This document shows, piece after piece, positions 54,442 through 62,564 of a DNA stretch of 64,000 bases. The notes beneath the pieces were generated by a model. It saw only the letters and a list, made by a program, of their open reading frames with translations. It had not been told where the DNA came from and ran no database searches. Where the stretch lies: contig NZ_QKSB01000013.1 in assembly GCF_003234935.1 (NCBI RefSeq), positions 1 through 64,000 of the forward strand, read 5' to 3'. The position numbers and the translations under genes are program-made. How positions within the stretch are numbered: the stretch's first letter is position 1; each line of letters opens with the position of its first letter. Source of the stretch: Putridiphycobacter roseus (GTDB taxonomy: Bacteria; Bacteroidota; Bacteroidia; Flavobacteriales_D; Crocinitomicaceae).

Positions 54442-54648
54442 ATGAAAATTAATAAAGAAAAATTAGGAGAATTTATCGCGAACATTCATAATATGGAAAG
54501 TGTAGTGGAGGTGTATTATGACAAAAAAAAGAACATGATTAACGAGTTAAAATGTTTGAATTATAATAGATACAAGGTCTACCATTATGCTTTGGCGGAT
54601 TATTCAGAAAACATCCACAAATATAATCTGGTAATCCCAGGTGTGTAA
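54442..54648 (+). CDS. Small protein of unknown function downstream of amtB
   Basis: A 68-residue frame starts 11 bp after the amtB stop and contains MKINKEKLGEFIANIHNMES and YYDKKKNMINELKCLNYNRY. It is basic and predicted helical with no membrane segment. It is not a PII protein (no T-loop or GxG features). It may be co-transcribed with amtB. No family recognised. Confidence 0.5.
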   Translation: MKINKEKLGEFIANIHNMESVVEVYYDKKKNMINELKCLNYNRYKVYHYALADYSENIHKYNLVIPGV

Positions 54649-54787
54649 ACCTGCAAACGTTAACTGTGGTTTTAACAAAATGGAGGACAGATGGTGTAGG
54701 GATGGAAGTCATAAAATAATGCAACCATTTAAAATGAGTTAAAGTATAGGATACACGTGTATTCTAATAAGGAATGAAGAGAGGGAA

Positions 54788-54828
54788 TCCCCCTTAACTA
54801 ATTTTTTAGGTGGATTAGTTAAGGGGGA
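54788..54828. terminator. Perfect 15-bp inverted repeat between convergent genes
   Basis: TCCCCCTTAACTAAT (54788-54802) and ATTAGTTAAGGGGGA (54814-54828) are exact complements around an 11-nt loop, between the amtB unit and the convergent oxidoreductase gene. No T-run follows, so it may be a bidirectional terminator or a REP-like element. Confidence 0.5.
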
Positions 54829-54844
54829 AAAGAGGGAAGATTAT

Positions 54845-55828
54845 TTATTCAATTTTTATTACAATTTTGCCTTTAGCTCTTCCAGTTGCAAGATGAGTAT
54901 AAGCGTCAATTGCTTTGGAGAACGGATAAACGGAATCAATAATGGGTTTGATTTTATCCGCTTCAATCATTGTTTTTATCAGGCCTAATTGTGCGCCATT
55001 TGGATGCATGAAAATATACTTATAAGTGGCTTCTTTTTCATGTAGTAGCGTTGTGAATGCTTCCGGTAATTTGTAGTCAGCCATACCAAACATTTTAGCA
55101 CTCGCTTCATCTAATGGTCCAACAATACTTACTACAACTCCTCCTTTTTTAATTACTTGAAAAGCTTCCGCAGTATAATTTTGTCCTAGCGTATCAAATA
55201 CGATATCAACATCTTTAACTATGTGTTTGTAATCTTCTTTTTTATAATCAATCACCCGGTCAGCGCCAAGCGCTTGAACCCAACTTACATTATGGGTACT
55301 AGTAGTGGTATATACATAGGCTCCTTTTGCTTTTGCATACTGAATTGCAAAACTACCAACACCACCTGAACCTGCATGGATTAAAACCCTATCGTTTTCT
55401 TTAATTCCAGCGTTTTCTAGTGATTGTAAGGCGGTAAGACCAGCCAATGGAATACTTGCAGCTTCTTCAAAAGTAATGTTTATTGGTTTTAATGAAACTG
55501 CTGCATTGTTTACCGAAACAAACTCGGCAACCGTTCCCATTTGTTCTTGCGGTACTCTGGAATAAACCAAGTCTCCAATTTTAAAATCACTTACTTCTTC
55601 TCCTATCGCAACTACAATACCACTGACATCATAGGCTGAAGTGCTTGGGAAGGGTATTGGTAGCATGCCTTGTAATTTCCCAAGTATAACCATGTTGTCA
55701 ATTGGGTTAATGGCAGCAGCTTTTACTTCAATCAATACATCTTGTGCTTGAACGACTGGTTTTTCGATCTTATTAAAGGCTAAACTATCTTTAATCTCGC
55801 CATATTTAATTATTTGTAATGCTTTCAT
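54845..55828 (-). CDS. NADP-dependent medium-chain oxidoreductase (quinone reductase-like)
   Basis: Zinc-independent alcohol dehydrogenase/quinone reductase family. The N-terminal GroES-like part (EVKAAAINPIDNMVILGKLQ, SAYDVSGIVVAIGEEV) is followed by the Rossmann part with VLIHAGSGGVGSFAIQYAKA (about 143-162). The catalytic zinc ligands are absent, as usual for this subgroup. Substrate is unknown. The gene shares its strand with the Crp/Fnr regulator 90 bp upstream. Confidence 0.9.
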   Translation of the reverse strand: MKALQIIKYGEIKDSLAFNKIEKPVVQAQDVLIEVKAAAINPIDNMVILGKLQGMLPIPFPSTSAYDVSGIVVAIGEEVSDFKIGDLVYSRVPQEQMGTVAEFVSVNNAAVSLKPINITFEEAASIPLAGLTALQSLENAGIKENDRVLIHAGSGGVGSFAIQYAKAKGAYVYTTTSTHNVSWVQALGADRVIDYKKEDYKHIVKDVDIVFDTLGQNYTAEAFQVIKKGGVVVSIVGPLDEASAKMFGMADYKLPEAFTTLLHEKEATYKYIFMHPNGAQLGLIKTMIEADKIKPIIDSVYPFSKAIDAYTHLATGRAKGKIVIKIE

Positions 55829-55918
55829 CTTTGTTTTTGTTTAAGTGTTTATACTAATTTGATACAAAGGTAAAGGAAAGTATTCCCAAGAAAATTGACC
55901 TAGGATAAGAAATGAAGT

Positions 55919-56488
55919 CTAGGCTTTTTTAGCGCGAATGCGACTTAAACTTTCTTGTGTAATTCCTAAATAAGATGCAATATAATAATTGCGTGTACTT
56001 TGCTCAATATTTGGGTATTGTTTTAAAAACAAATCATACCTTTCGGTCGCTGTTAATTGTAGTTGGTTTAAAATTCGCTTGTGCAAGCTCACTAAATGCC
56101 GCTCCAAAATATATCTTTGGAATGGCTCATACTCTGGAAACAATGTCAATATATGGTTAAGTGCTTTTGCGTCAAACTCAATCAGTTTAGAATCGGTAAT
56201 ACATGCTACGGTGAGTGTCGCTAATTCATGGTTATGAATGGCAATGTAATCACTAATCCACCAGTTCTCTATGGCGAACTGTAGCGTATGCTCTTTTCCA
56301 TTCTTGTCCACACAAAATGACCTTAAACAACCACCGGTGACATAAAATGTTTTATTTACAGCTTGACCTTGACGTATTAAGATCGTTCCTTTGGGGTATT
56401 CTTTCACTTTACCAATTGAAAAAAGATACGCTTCTGCTTTGGGGCTAAGTTGGATTTGACTTTTTATTTTATCGATTAACGCTTGCAA
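55919..56488 (-). CDS. Crp/Fnr family transcriptional regulator
   Basis: The N-terminal cyclic-nucleotide-binding-like beta-roll (about 20-125, KEYPKGTILIRQGQAVNKTF, then FYVTGGCLRSFCVDKNGKEH) is followed by a long dimer helix and a compact helix-turn-helix at the C-terminus (IASYLGITQESLSRIRAKKA). Length 189 matches the short Bacteroidota group. No Cys cluster for an Fe-S cofactor is visible. It may control the oxidoreductase gene downstream. Confidence 0.9.
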   Translation of the reverse strand: MQALIDKIKSQIQLSPKAEAYLFSIGKVKEYPKGTILIRQGQAVNKTFYVTGGCLRSFCVDKNGKEHTLQFAIENWWISDYIAIHNHELATLTVACITDSKLIEFDAKALNHILTLFPEYEPFQRYILERHLVSLHKRILNQLQLTATERYDLFLKQYPNIEQSTRNYYIASYLGITQESLSRIRAKKA

Positions 56489-56645
56489 AGTTTGGGTGGT
56501 TTAAATATTTTAAAAGCTGAAAATTTTTACTAGGACTAATGTAGTAATTAAAACGATCATTTTTTTATCTGCACTTCAGTAATTTTGAATGATAAATTGG
56601 TTGGTTGGGCCAACCATTCTTTATGCATTCAGAAATGGTTTTTCT

Positions 56646-57152
56646 TTACCATGTTTTTACATAAAGAAATCTCTTTCCACGCGTTTGGGTATCCAATTCC
56701 GTTACATAGGTCATATTGAGTTTTTCCATGACGGCATTGGATGCCTTATTGCTTGGATTAACTGTTGCTATAATTTCACTTAAATTCAGTGTGTTTTTGG
56801 CAAAATCTAGCCAAAACTTTCCAATTTCAGTGGCCAATCCTTTACCCCAATAATCTGGATGAAGAATAAAACCAAATTCATAATTATCTTTGTTTAAATA
56901 CTGACATTTTAACAAGCCGGTAATGCCAATCAATTTATCTGCTTTCAAGGTAGTGATGCATAAAAATCCAAATTGCTCTTCTGCTGTTGAAATGAATGCT
57001 TCTTTTATTAATTGTTGCAATGCATCTTTTGAATAAACACTCCCTTTAAGGGTGGATTGCATTACCAAATGATTCTCACAGAATAAATGCGTTAAATCCT
57101 TCAGGTAGTCCTCTTTTAACAGGTTAAATCTTAATCGTTCCGTTTTATACAT
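56646..57152 (-). CDS. GNAT family N-acetyltransferase (RimJ/RimL-like)
   Basis: Acetyl-CoA-dependent acetyltransferase of the RimJ/RimL type. The start TERLRFNLLKEDYLKDL is typical, and the acetyl-CoA loop is FILHPDYWGKGLATEIGKFW (about 92-111), with TVNPSNKASNAVMEKLNM as motif B. Length 168 is normal. The substrate (protein N-terminus or small molecule) is unknown. It lies 26 bp downstream of the PfpI-like gene on the same strand. Confidence 0.88.
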   Translation of the reverse strand: MYKTERLRFNLLKEDYLKDLTHLFCENHLVMQSTLKGSVYSKDALQQLIKEAFISTAEEQFGFLCITTLKADKLIGITGLLKCQYLNKDNYEFGFILHPDYWGKGLATEIGKFWLDFAKNTLNLSEIIATVNPSNKASNAVMEKLNMTYVTELDTQTRGKRFLYVKTW

Positions 57153-57178
57153 GTTTCAAAATATGGCTTTTCTAAGCG

Positions 57179-57967
57179 TTAATTTTCCTGTATTTTGTTT
57201 GATGGATTCTCTAGCATTTGCATCAATTCAAAAGTAAAACTGTAAACATCTCCAGGCCAACGTGCTGATAAATAATTTTTATCTCTCACGGTAAAACCTC
57301 TAGATAAATGATTGGTGTCATCTCGAAATATTGGTTTTGGACCTTTTAAAAAATTGCTGCTAGTAGATAATACTGAGGCCACTTCTTCCGCCACTGTTTT
57401 TTCTGGATAGGTAAGGTAGTAATCTTTTAACCATAATTTGGTTAAGCGATAAGCTAATAGTTCTTGAGATTTTAATAGTGCTGTTGTTTTGTAGTTATAA
57501 ATTACAGAATTTTTTGTCTCCGGATTAATGCTACGCGCAGCAAGTACGACACCATGACAGATAGCTGCAACTGGTTTTTCTTCCAAAAAAAAATGGACGA
57601 TCAACTTTTGTAATATTTTAGATTCCAAATATTCTTTTACCCCTTTGTCGTGTCCGCCCGGTAACAATATGGCATCAAAATCTTTTCCTATTAAAATATC
57701 GTATTTTAATGGGTTACAAAATTCGTTGCTTTTTTCCATTGCTTGGTATGCTTGTACGGCATCTTTCCTGGCTTTTAATACCGGTTTAAACAAACCGAGA
57801 CCTTTCCCATTGAGCATTCTGCTATCTCCCGCAGCTTTTTTACCATCAGGTGTAGCAAAAACTATAGTATAATTTTGTTTGGATAATAACTGCCAAGGAA
57901 TTGCGACTTCGGAAGGATCAAAGCCATAGCTAGGCAACGGGATTACTATTTTTTTTCTTCCTTTCAT
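57179..57967 (-). CDS. DJ-1/PfpI-like (class I glutamine amidotransferase-like) protein
   Basis: The fold starts KKIVIPLPSYGFDPSEVAIP and continues with DFDAILLPGGHDKGVKEYLE and the nucleophile elbow VAAICHGVVLAARS (Cys about residue 132). Such proteins act as chaperones, glyoxalases or hydrolases; the activity here is not determined. 262 residues is long for the family, with an extra C-terminal part (SRGFTVRDKNYLSARWPGDV). The 304-bp gap 57968-58271 upstream contains only a TAGTTTTG promoter-like box (58245-58252). Confidence 0.85.
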   Translation of the reverse strand: MKGRKKIVIPLPSYGFDPSEVAIPWQLLSKQNYTIVFATPDGKKAAGDSRMLNGKGLGLFKPVLKARKDAVQAYQAMEKSNEFCNPLKYDILIGKDFDAILLPGGHDKGVKEYLESKILQKLIVHFFLEEKPVAAICHGVVLAARSINPETKNSVIYNYKTTALLKSQELLAYRLTKLWLKDYYLTYPEKTVAEEVASVLSTSSNFLKGPKPIFRDDTNHLSRGFTVRDKNYLSARWPGDVYSFTFELMQMLENPSNKIQEN

Positions 57968-58271
57968 ATGTCTTTATTATTCTAATTAACCATGCATCCA
58001 ATTCTTTAACAAAAATACCCTCCTTGATAGGATTACTCTTTCGATAAATAAAATGGTAAACGCATAAAGCTTTTAAAGCTAAGGAGGATACTAAGGTAAT
58101 AAATTCATTTGTTTTACAAAATAGATAGGCTAAATGCGTTTAGGGTATGAATCTTAAATTAGGCGGTATAACGCTATCATTCTATGGTATTAAAAGAAGA
58201 AATAAGAAAAAAGAATAGCGGTATTTCATTTATTAAAATAGTTGTAGTTTTGTCTTTTAAAAATTATGATC

Positions 58272-59750
58272 ATGAAAAATAAATTAAATTTATTGTCTGT
58301 CTTTTTGTTATTATTTTCCTTCCACTCTTTTTCCTTGACTTATTTTGGGAGTAAAACCTTTTACAATCAAGCGACTTTAGATAATTTTGGAAGTAATGGT
58401 TATACATATATCACAGGGAATTTATACATCTACGGTACGCAAATTAATGATTTAAGTAGTTTATCGACTATCGATTCGGTAGGAGGTAAGTTGCATATCC
58501 ATAACAATGATTCATTGACCTCCTTGATAGGGTTAGGCAGCCTTTCTTATGTGGGAATTGATTTATCTATTTTACAAAATGATGCTTTGTTAAGCTTGAA
58601 TGGCTTGAATAGTTTACTTAAAGTAGACAATAACTTAATTCTTGATGACAATCCTTTGCTAAACTCTATTGTAGCGCTCAATAATTTATCTGCTGTAGGT
58701 GGAAGTCTTAGAATCCATGATAATACGGCTTTAACTGCCTTGACTGGTTTAAATAACTTATCCAGTTTAGGTGCCATTTTAGAGGTGCTTGGAAACAATA
58801 GTTTAACATCCTTAAATGGCTTGTACAGTTATACAAGTCTCTATGGGGTTTATATTAAAGGGAACAACTCTTTAACTTCCTTATCGGGATTAAATAATTT
58901 AACTAGTGTAGGGAATAATTTTACTATGGAAGAAAATTCGTCTTTGATTGATTTGACTGCTTTGAGCAATTTAAGTAGTATTTCAACTAATTTAACCATC
59001 ACCAATAACCACCTATTATCCTCGTTGGCTGGTCTAGGTAATTTGACTACTATTGGTGGCGACTTTGAACTTATTTACAATTCTGTATTGACTTCATTAA
59101 ACGGTTTAGGTAGCTTAGCGACTATAGGAAGTGATTTTTATTTTACTGGAAATCCCGGTGTTTTAAATATGGAAGGCTTGGATGTCCTTTCCCAAATTAA
59201 TAATGGTTTATTTATTACCAGTAGTTACGTAACATCATTGGATGGATTGGAAAGTTTAAATGGCGTAAACGGACTTTATATAGAGGGAAATGATGATTTA
59301 ACGACCTTAAATGGTTTGGATAATATTTCTTCTATAGGAGTGCAGCTTTACATTAAATATAACGACCAATTAACGGACTATTGTGCGATAAGTCAGCTTT
59401 TTGAAAATGGAACTTTTACTGCTTCATATGATGTTGAAGATAATTTGTTTACCCCAACTCAGCAAGAAATGGAAAGTGATATTTGTAATACTTTGGGGCT
59501 GCAGGAAAATGAATTAATACCTGAAATTTTACTGTATCCAAACCCCACTCATGGGCAAATTAATATGGATTTAAAGGGATGGGGTAGTGTCAATATCAAA
59601 ATACAGGATGCTATAGGAAGAACAGTATTGCAAGAAACTAAAGTGAATTCAGTTTTATACACTATGGATCTACAAGGAGAAACTGGAATATTGTTTATAA
59701 CAGTGAGTAATGCGGACCATAGGAAGACATTCAAGGTAATAGTAGAATAA
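58272..59750 (+). CDS. Repeat-rich T9SS cargo protein (receptor L-domain/LRR-like)
   Basis: The signal peptide MKNKLNLLSVFLLLFSFHSFS favours the second ATG (58272) over 58266. The body (about 40-375) consists of units of about 23 residues with the pattern LxSLxGLxxLxxVGxxLxIxxN, giving a parallel beta-solenoid of the receptor L-domain type. A C-terminal T9SS type A domain follows (ILLYPNPTHGQINMDL to the end). It is presumably a surface adhesin. A TAGTTTTG box lies at 58245-58252. Confidence 0.85.
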   Translation: MKNKLNLLSVFLLLFSFHSFSLTYFGSKTFYNQATLDNFGSNGYTYITGNLYIYGTQINDLSSLSTIDSVGGKLHIHNNDSLTSLIGLGSLSYVGIDLSILQNDALLSLNGLNSLLKVDNNLILDDNPLLNSIVALNNLSAVGGSLRIHDNTALTALTGLNNLSSLGAILEVLGNNSLTSLNGLYSYTSLYGVYIKGNNSLTSLSGLNNLTSVGNNFTMEENSSLIDLTALSNLSSISTNLTITNNHLLSSLAGLGNLTTIGGDFELIYNSVLTSLNGLGSLATIGSDFYFTGNPGVLNMEGLDVLSQINNGLFITSSYVTSLDGLESLNGVNGLYIEGNDDLTTLNGLDNISSIGVQLYIKYNDQLTDYCAISQLFENGTFTASYDVEDNLFTPTQQEMESDICNTLGLQENELIPEILLYPNPTHGQINMDLKGWGSVNIKIQDAIGRTVLQETKVNSVLYTMDLQGETGILFITVSNADHRKTFKVIVE

Positions 59751-59823
59751 AGCTTGGTCGGCTAATAAAAAATTGTTAAGCTGTTATTTTTAGAGGTGTA
59801 ACATATAGGTAGGCTTTAATGGT

Positions 59824-61065
59824 TTATTGCATGGTGTTAGAAAGCAATTCAATGACACCTAATGCTGCTTTTTCTCCCGAAATCATTGCTGCATTTAAGG
59901 AGCCGTTCAATTGGGTATCCCCTGCTAAAAAAATACTGTTGGTTAATTTGGTTTCAGAGGGATATATTTCATATTTAAGACCATCTAATTTTGGTAAAGC
60001 TTTAGTAATTGGATAATGCTTTAAAAAAATAGCATTTTCTATCCCGCAATACAGCTTTAATTCTTTTTTAACTTCGTTAATTAATGCTTCAGGGGATAGT
60101 TGGTGTGGTTTTACGATTGTTACAGATAGTAAAGCCTGCTTTTCATTGGAAGTATTTGGATAAAATAGATTATTAATTAGGGCATTTTTATCTGCTATCA
60201 GTCCAATAAGCGGCTTTTGTATGACTTTAGCGTCGGTTTCAAAGTATAAATTATCACAAGAAAGCCAAGTCGTTTCTTGATTTCTTAAATTTTTAATAAG
60301 TGGACTGGCTTCTGTTGCCACAATGGTGTAGTCACTGACTAATTCCAAGCCAGAGGTAAGCGATATTTTACCTTCTTCTATGTTTTTTACCGTGGAATTA
60401 AAGAGGAAGGTAGTTTGTTTTAAATTATTTTTTAATTGATTAGGAATGGCTTCAATTCCTGTTTTTGGTAAGGCAGCAGAACCTTCACCAAACATTTTAT
60501 ATACAAACTCAAACATTCTACTAGAAGTTTGAAGTTCTGGCTCTAAGAATATTCCACTAAAAAAGGGTTGAAAGAATTGAGTGATAAATGCTGGTGAAAA
60601 ACCAAAATTCACTAAATATGCATGAGTGGTTATTTCAGGCTTTAAAAAAATTTCAGCTAAGGTTGTTTTTTTCAGTAACTGATTAAGTTTTATAATTTTT
60701 AATTTATCCGCTATGCTCCCAATACCAGAGAATAAGGTTGGTAATAAAAAGGTTAAATCTCTTAAAGGGTCGCCAATTGTTTTTTGTTTGCCATTTTCAA
60801 AAATAGTGGCACCTGGTAGAAAATACTGTAAATCTAATTTTTGAAAATCCAAATATTTTTGTGCAGCAGGATAGGCGGTTAGCAGAACTTGAAAACCTCG
60901 ATCTAAGGAATATCCATTCACTATATCCGTTTTAACCCTTCCTCCCGCACTTGCTGTCCCTTCAATTATAATAGGATGATAGCCATGTGTTTCTAAAACT
61001 GTTGCGGCAATAAGGCCGCTTATTCCAGCGCCAACGATATGTATTTTAGCTGCTTTTTTATGCAT
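59824..61065 (-). CDS. FAD-dependent oxidoreductase (amine oxidase/protoporphyrinogen oxidase-like)
   Basis: The N-terminal dinucleotide-binding motif IHIVGAGISGLIAATVLE (about 8-25) and the FAD signature EGTASAGGRVKTDIVNGYSLDRGFQV (split here for length: GGRVKTD, then LDRGFQV) mark the amine-oxidase/phytoene-desaturase superfamily. The C-terminus FLAGDTQLNGSLNAAMISGE is the second FAD site. Substrate is unknown; carotenoid or porphyrin desaturation is possible but no pathway genes are adjacent. It is followed upstream by an aldehyde dehydrogenase gene on the same strand. Confidence 0.87.
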   Translation of the reverse strand: MHKKAAKIHIVGAGISGLIAATVLETHGYHPIIIEGTASAGGRVKTDIVNGYSLDRGFQVLLTAYPAAQKYLDFQKLDLQYFLPGATIFENGKQKTIGDPLRDLTFLLPTLFSGIGSIADKLKIIKLNQLLKKTTLAEIFLKPEITTHAYLVNFGFSPAFITQFFQPFFSGIFLEPELQTSSRMFEFVYKMFGEGSAALPKTGIEAIPNQLKNNLKQTTFLFNSTVKNIEEGKISLTSGLELVSDYTIVATEASPLIKNLRNQETTWLSCDNLYFETDAKVIQKPLIGLIADKNALINNLFYPNTSNEKQALLSVTIVKPHQLSPEALINEVKKELKLYCGIENAIFLKHYPITKALPKLDGLKYEIYPSETKLTNSIFLAGDTQLNGSLNAAMISGEKAALGVIELLSNTMQ

Positions 61066-61160
61066 GTTTCGCTAATTATTTATTTAAAGTATGTGATATT
61101 AAGAAATTCTTAGGTAAAACAAACTTTCATATGTATTGTACCCGAACCCTGTTTGTTTTT

Positions 61161-62519
61161 TTACTTGACATAAACCGTTTTACGGTTCACAAATTCCAAT
61201 ATGCCGTCTTTGGCTAATTCTCGACCGTATCCTGATTTTTTGGTGCCACCAAAAGGTAATCTAGGATCAGATTTCACCAATTCATTGATAAAATAGGCAC
61301 CGTCGCTTACTCGTCCAGCGTAGGAAAGTGCTTTTTCAATATCCTGTGTGCAAACTGTGATACCCAATCCAAAAGTTGACATTTCAGACAATGCAAAGGC
61401 ATGCTCTATGTCCTTGGCTTTGATCATGGCAGCTAAAGGACCAAATGTTTCCTCGTCAAAGGCAGGCATACCGGGTTTAACATTTCCTAAAATTGTTGGT
61501 TCATGGAAACAATCCTTTTGTTGGCCACCCAAAATAAGTACGGCACCTGCATTAATAGAGGTCTGTACTTGCTCCTGTAATTGATTTGCTAAATCAATTC
61601 TTGCTAAGGGACCTATTGCAGTGTTTTTATCCATGGTATCGCCTGATTTTAGTGTAGATACTGCGGCTTTAAATTTATCTACAAATTCATCATAAATACC
61701 TTCTAGTAAAATGAATCTTTTGGCGGCAATACAACTTTGTCCATTATTCAACATTCTTGCATTTACTGCGGTTTGAATAATTTGATCGATATCTGCATCT
61801 TCCCAAACGATAAAAGCATTGCTTCCTCCTAATTCTAGCAAAGATTTTTTAATGTGTTTTCCTGCAATGGCCGCAACAGCAGATCCTGCAGCTTCACTTC
61901 CTGTTAGAGAAACCGCTTTGATGGTCTTGTGTGCAATTATTTTTTCTGTCTGATTGTGGTGTACAATTAGGTTTTGGAACACCCCAATAGGGTAACCGGC
62001 TTTTAAAAAAATGGATTCTATTAATGCAGCGCAACCAAAAACATTAGAAGCATGTTTTAATACCGCATTATTACCAGCTGTTAAGGTTGGCGCTAAAAAC
62101 CTAAAGACTTGCCAAAACGGAAAATTCCAAGGCATAACCGCAAAAATAGTTCCTATTGGATCCTGTTTAACAAAGCTTAATTTTGCTTCGGTTGGAATTA
62201 CTTCATCTGCTAAAAAAGCCTTTGCATTATCGGCATAATAATCGCAGACCAAAGCACATTTATTGATTTCTCCAATAGATTCTTGAATGGGTTTACCCAT
62301 CTCCAACGTAATCATTTTAGCATATTCAAGGGTATTGTCTCTTAATAAACTACCTACGCGTTTCAATAAGTCAGTTCTATCTGCTAAGCTTGTTGCTTTC
62401 CAGCTTTGAAATACAGTTTGACTTAGGTTTAATTTCTCCTCTAATTCTTTTTCTGAAATGGCTTTAAAGGTGTGAACCACTTGCCCATTGTAGGGATTAA
62501 TACTTATAAAATTATCCAT
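61161..62519 (-). CDS. Succinate-semialdehyde dehydrogenase (aldehyde dehydrogenase family)
   Basis: NAD(P)-dependent aldehyde dehydrogenase; the succinate-semialdehyde group is the best fit by overall pattern. FAVMPWNFPFWQVFRFLAPT, the Glu in LLELGGSNAFIV and the catalytic Cys in LNNGQSCIAAKRF are visible, and the family ending GGTKKSGYGRELAKDG is present. The frame extends to 62546, but those codons lie in a terminator hairpin, so the start is set at ATG 62519 (MDNFISINPYNGQ). Length about 452 is normal. Confidence 0.9.
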   Translation of the reverse strand: MDNFISINPYNGQVVHTFKAISEKELEEKLNLSQTVFQSWKATSLADRTDLLKRVGSLLRDNTLEYAKMITLEMGKPIQESIGEINKCALVCDYYADNAKAFLADEVIPTEAKLSFVKQDPIGTIFAVMPWNFPFWQVFRFLAPTLTAGNNAVLKHASNVFGCAALIESIFLKAGYPIGVFQNLIVHHNQTEKIIAHKTIKAVSLTGSEAAGSAVAAIAGKHIKKSLLELGGSNAFIVWEDADIDQIIQTAVNARMLNNGQSCIAAKRFILLEGIYDEFVDKFKAAVSTLKSGDTMDKNTAIGPLARIDLANQLQEQVQTSINAGAVLILGGQQKDCFHEPTILGNVKPGMPAFDEETFGPLAAMIKAKDIEHAFALSEMSTFGLGITVCTQDIEKALSYAGRVSDGAYFINELVKSDPRLPFGGTKKSGYGRELAKDGILEFVNRKTVYVK

Positions 62520-62530
62520 AACTGGAAGAT

Positions 62531-62559
62531 AAAAAAAGCCATTCAATTGGAATGGCTTT
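62531..62559 (-). terminator. Terminator of the PKD/T9SS gene
   Basis: AAAGCCATTC (62535-62544) and GAATGGCTTT (62550-62559) form a 10-bp stem with a 5-nt loop; on the minus strand a seven-T run follows (62537-62531). Confidence 0.88.
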
Positions 62560-62564
62560 ATGGG

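Noticed and set aside
54442..54648. PII (GlnK) protein after amtB
   Set aside because: The 68-residue product is too short and lacks PII motifs.
62520..62546. Upstream start for the semialdehyde dehydrogenase (MNGFFYLPV extension)
   Set aside because: The extra codons overlap the stem of the terminator of the upstream gene and have no counterpart in the family.
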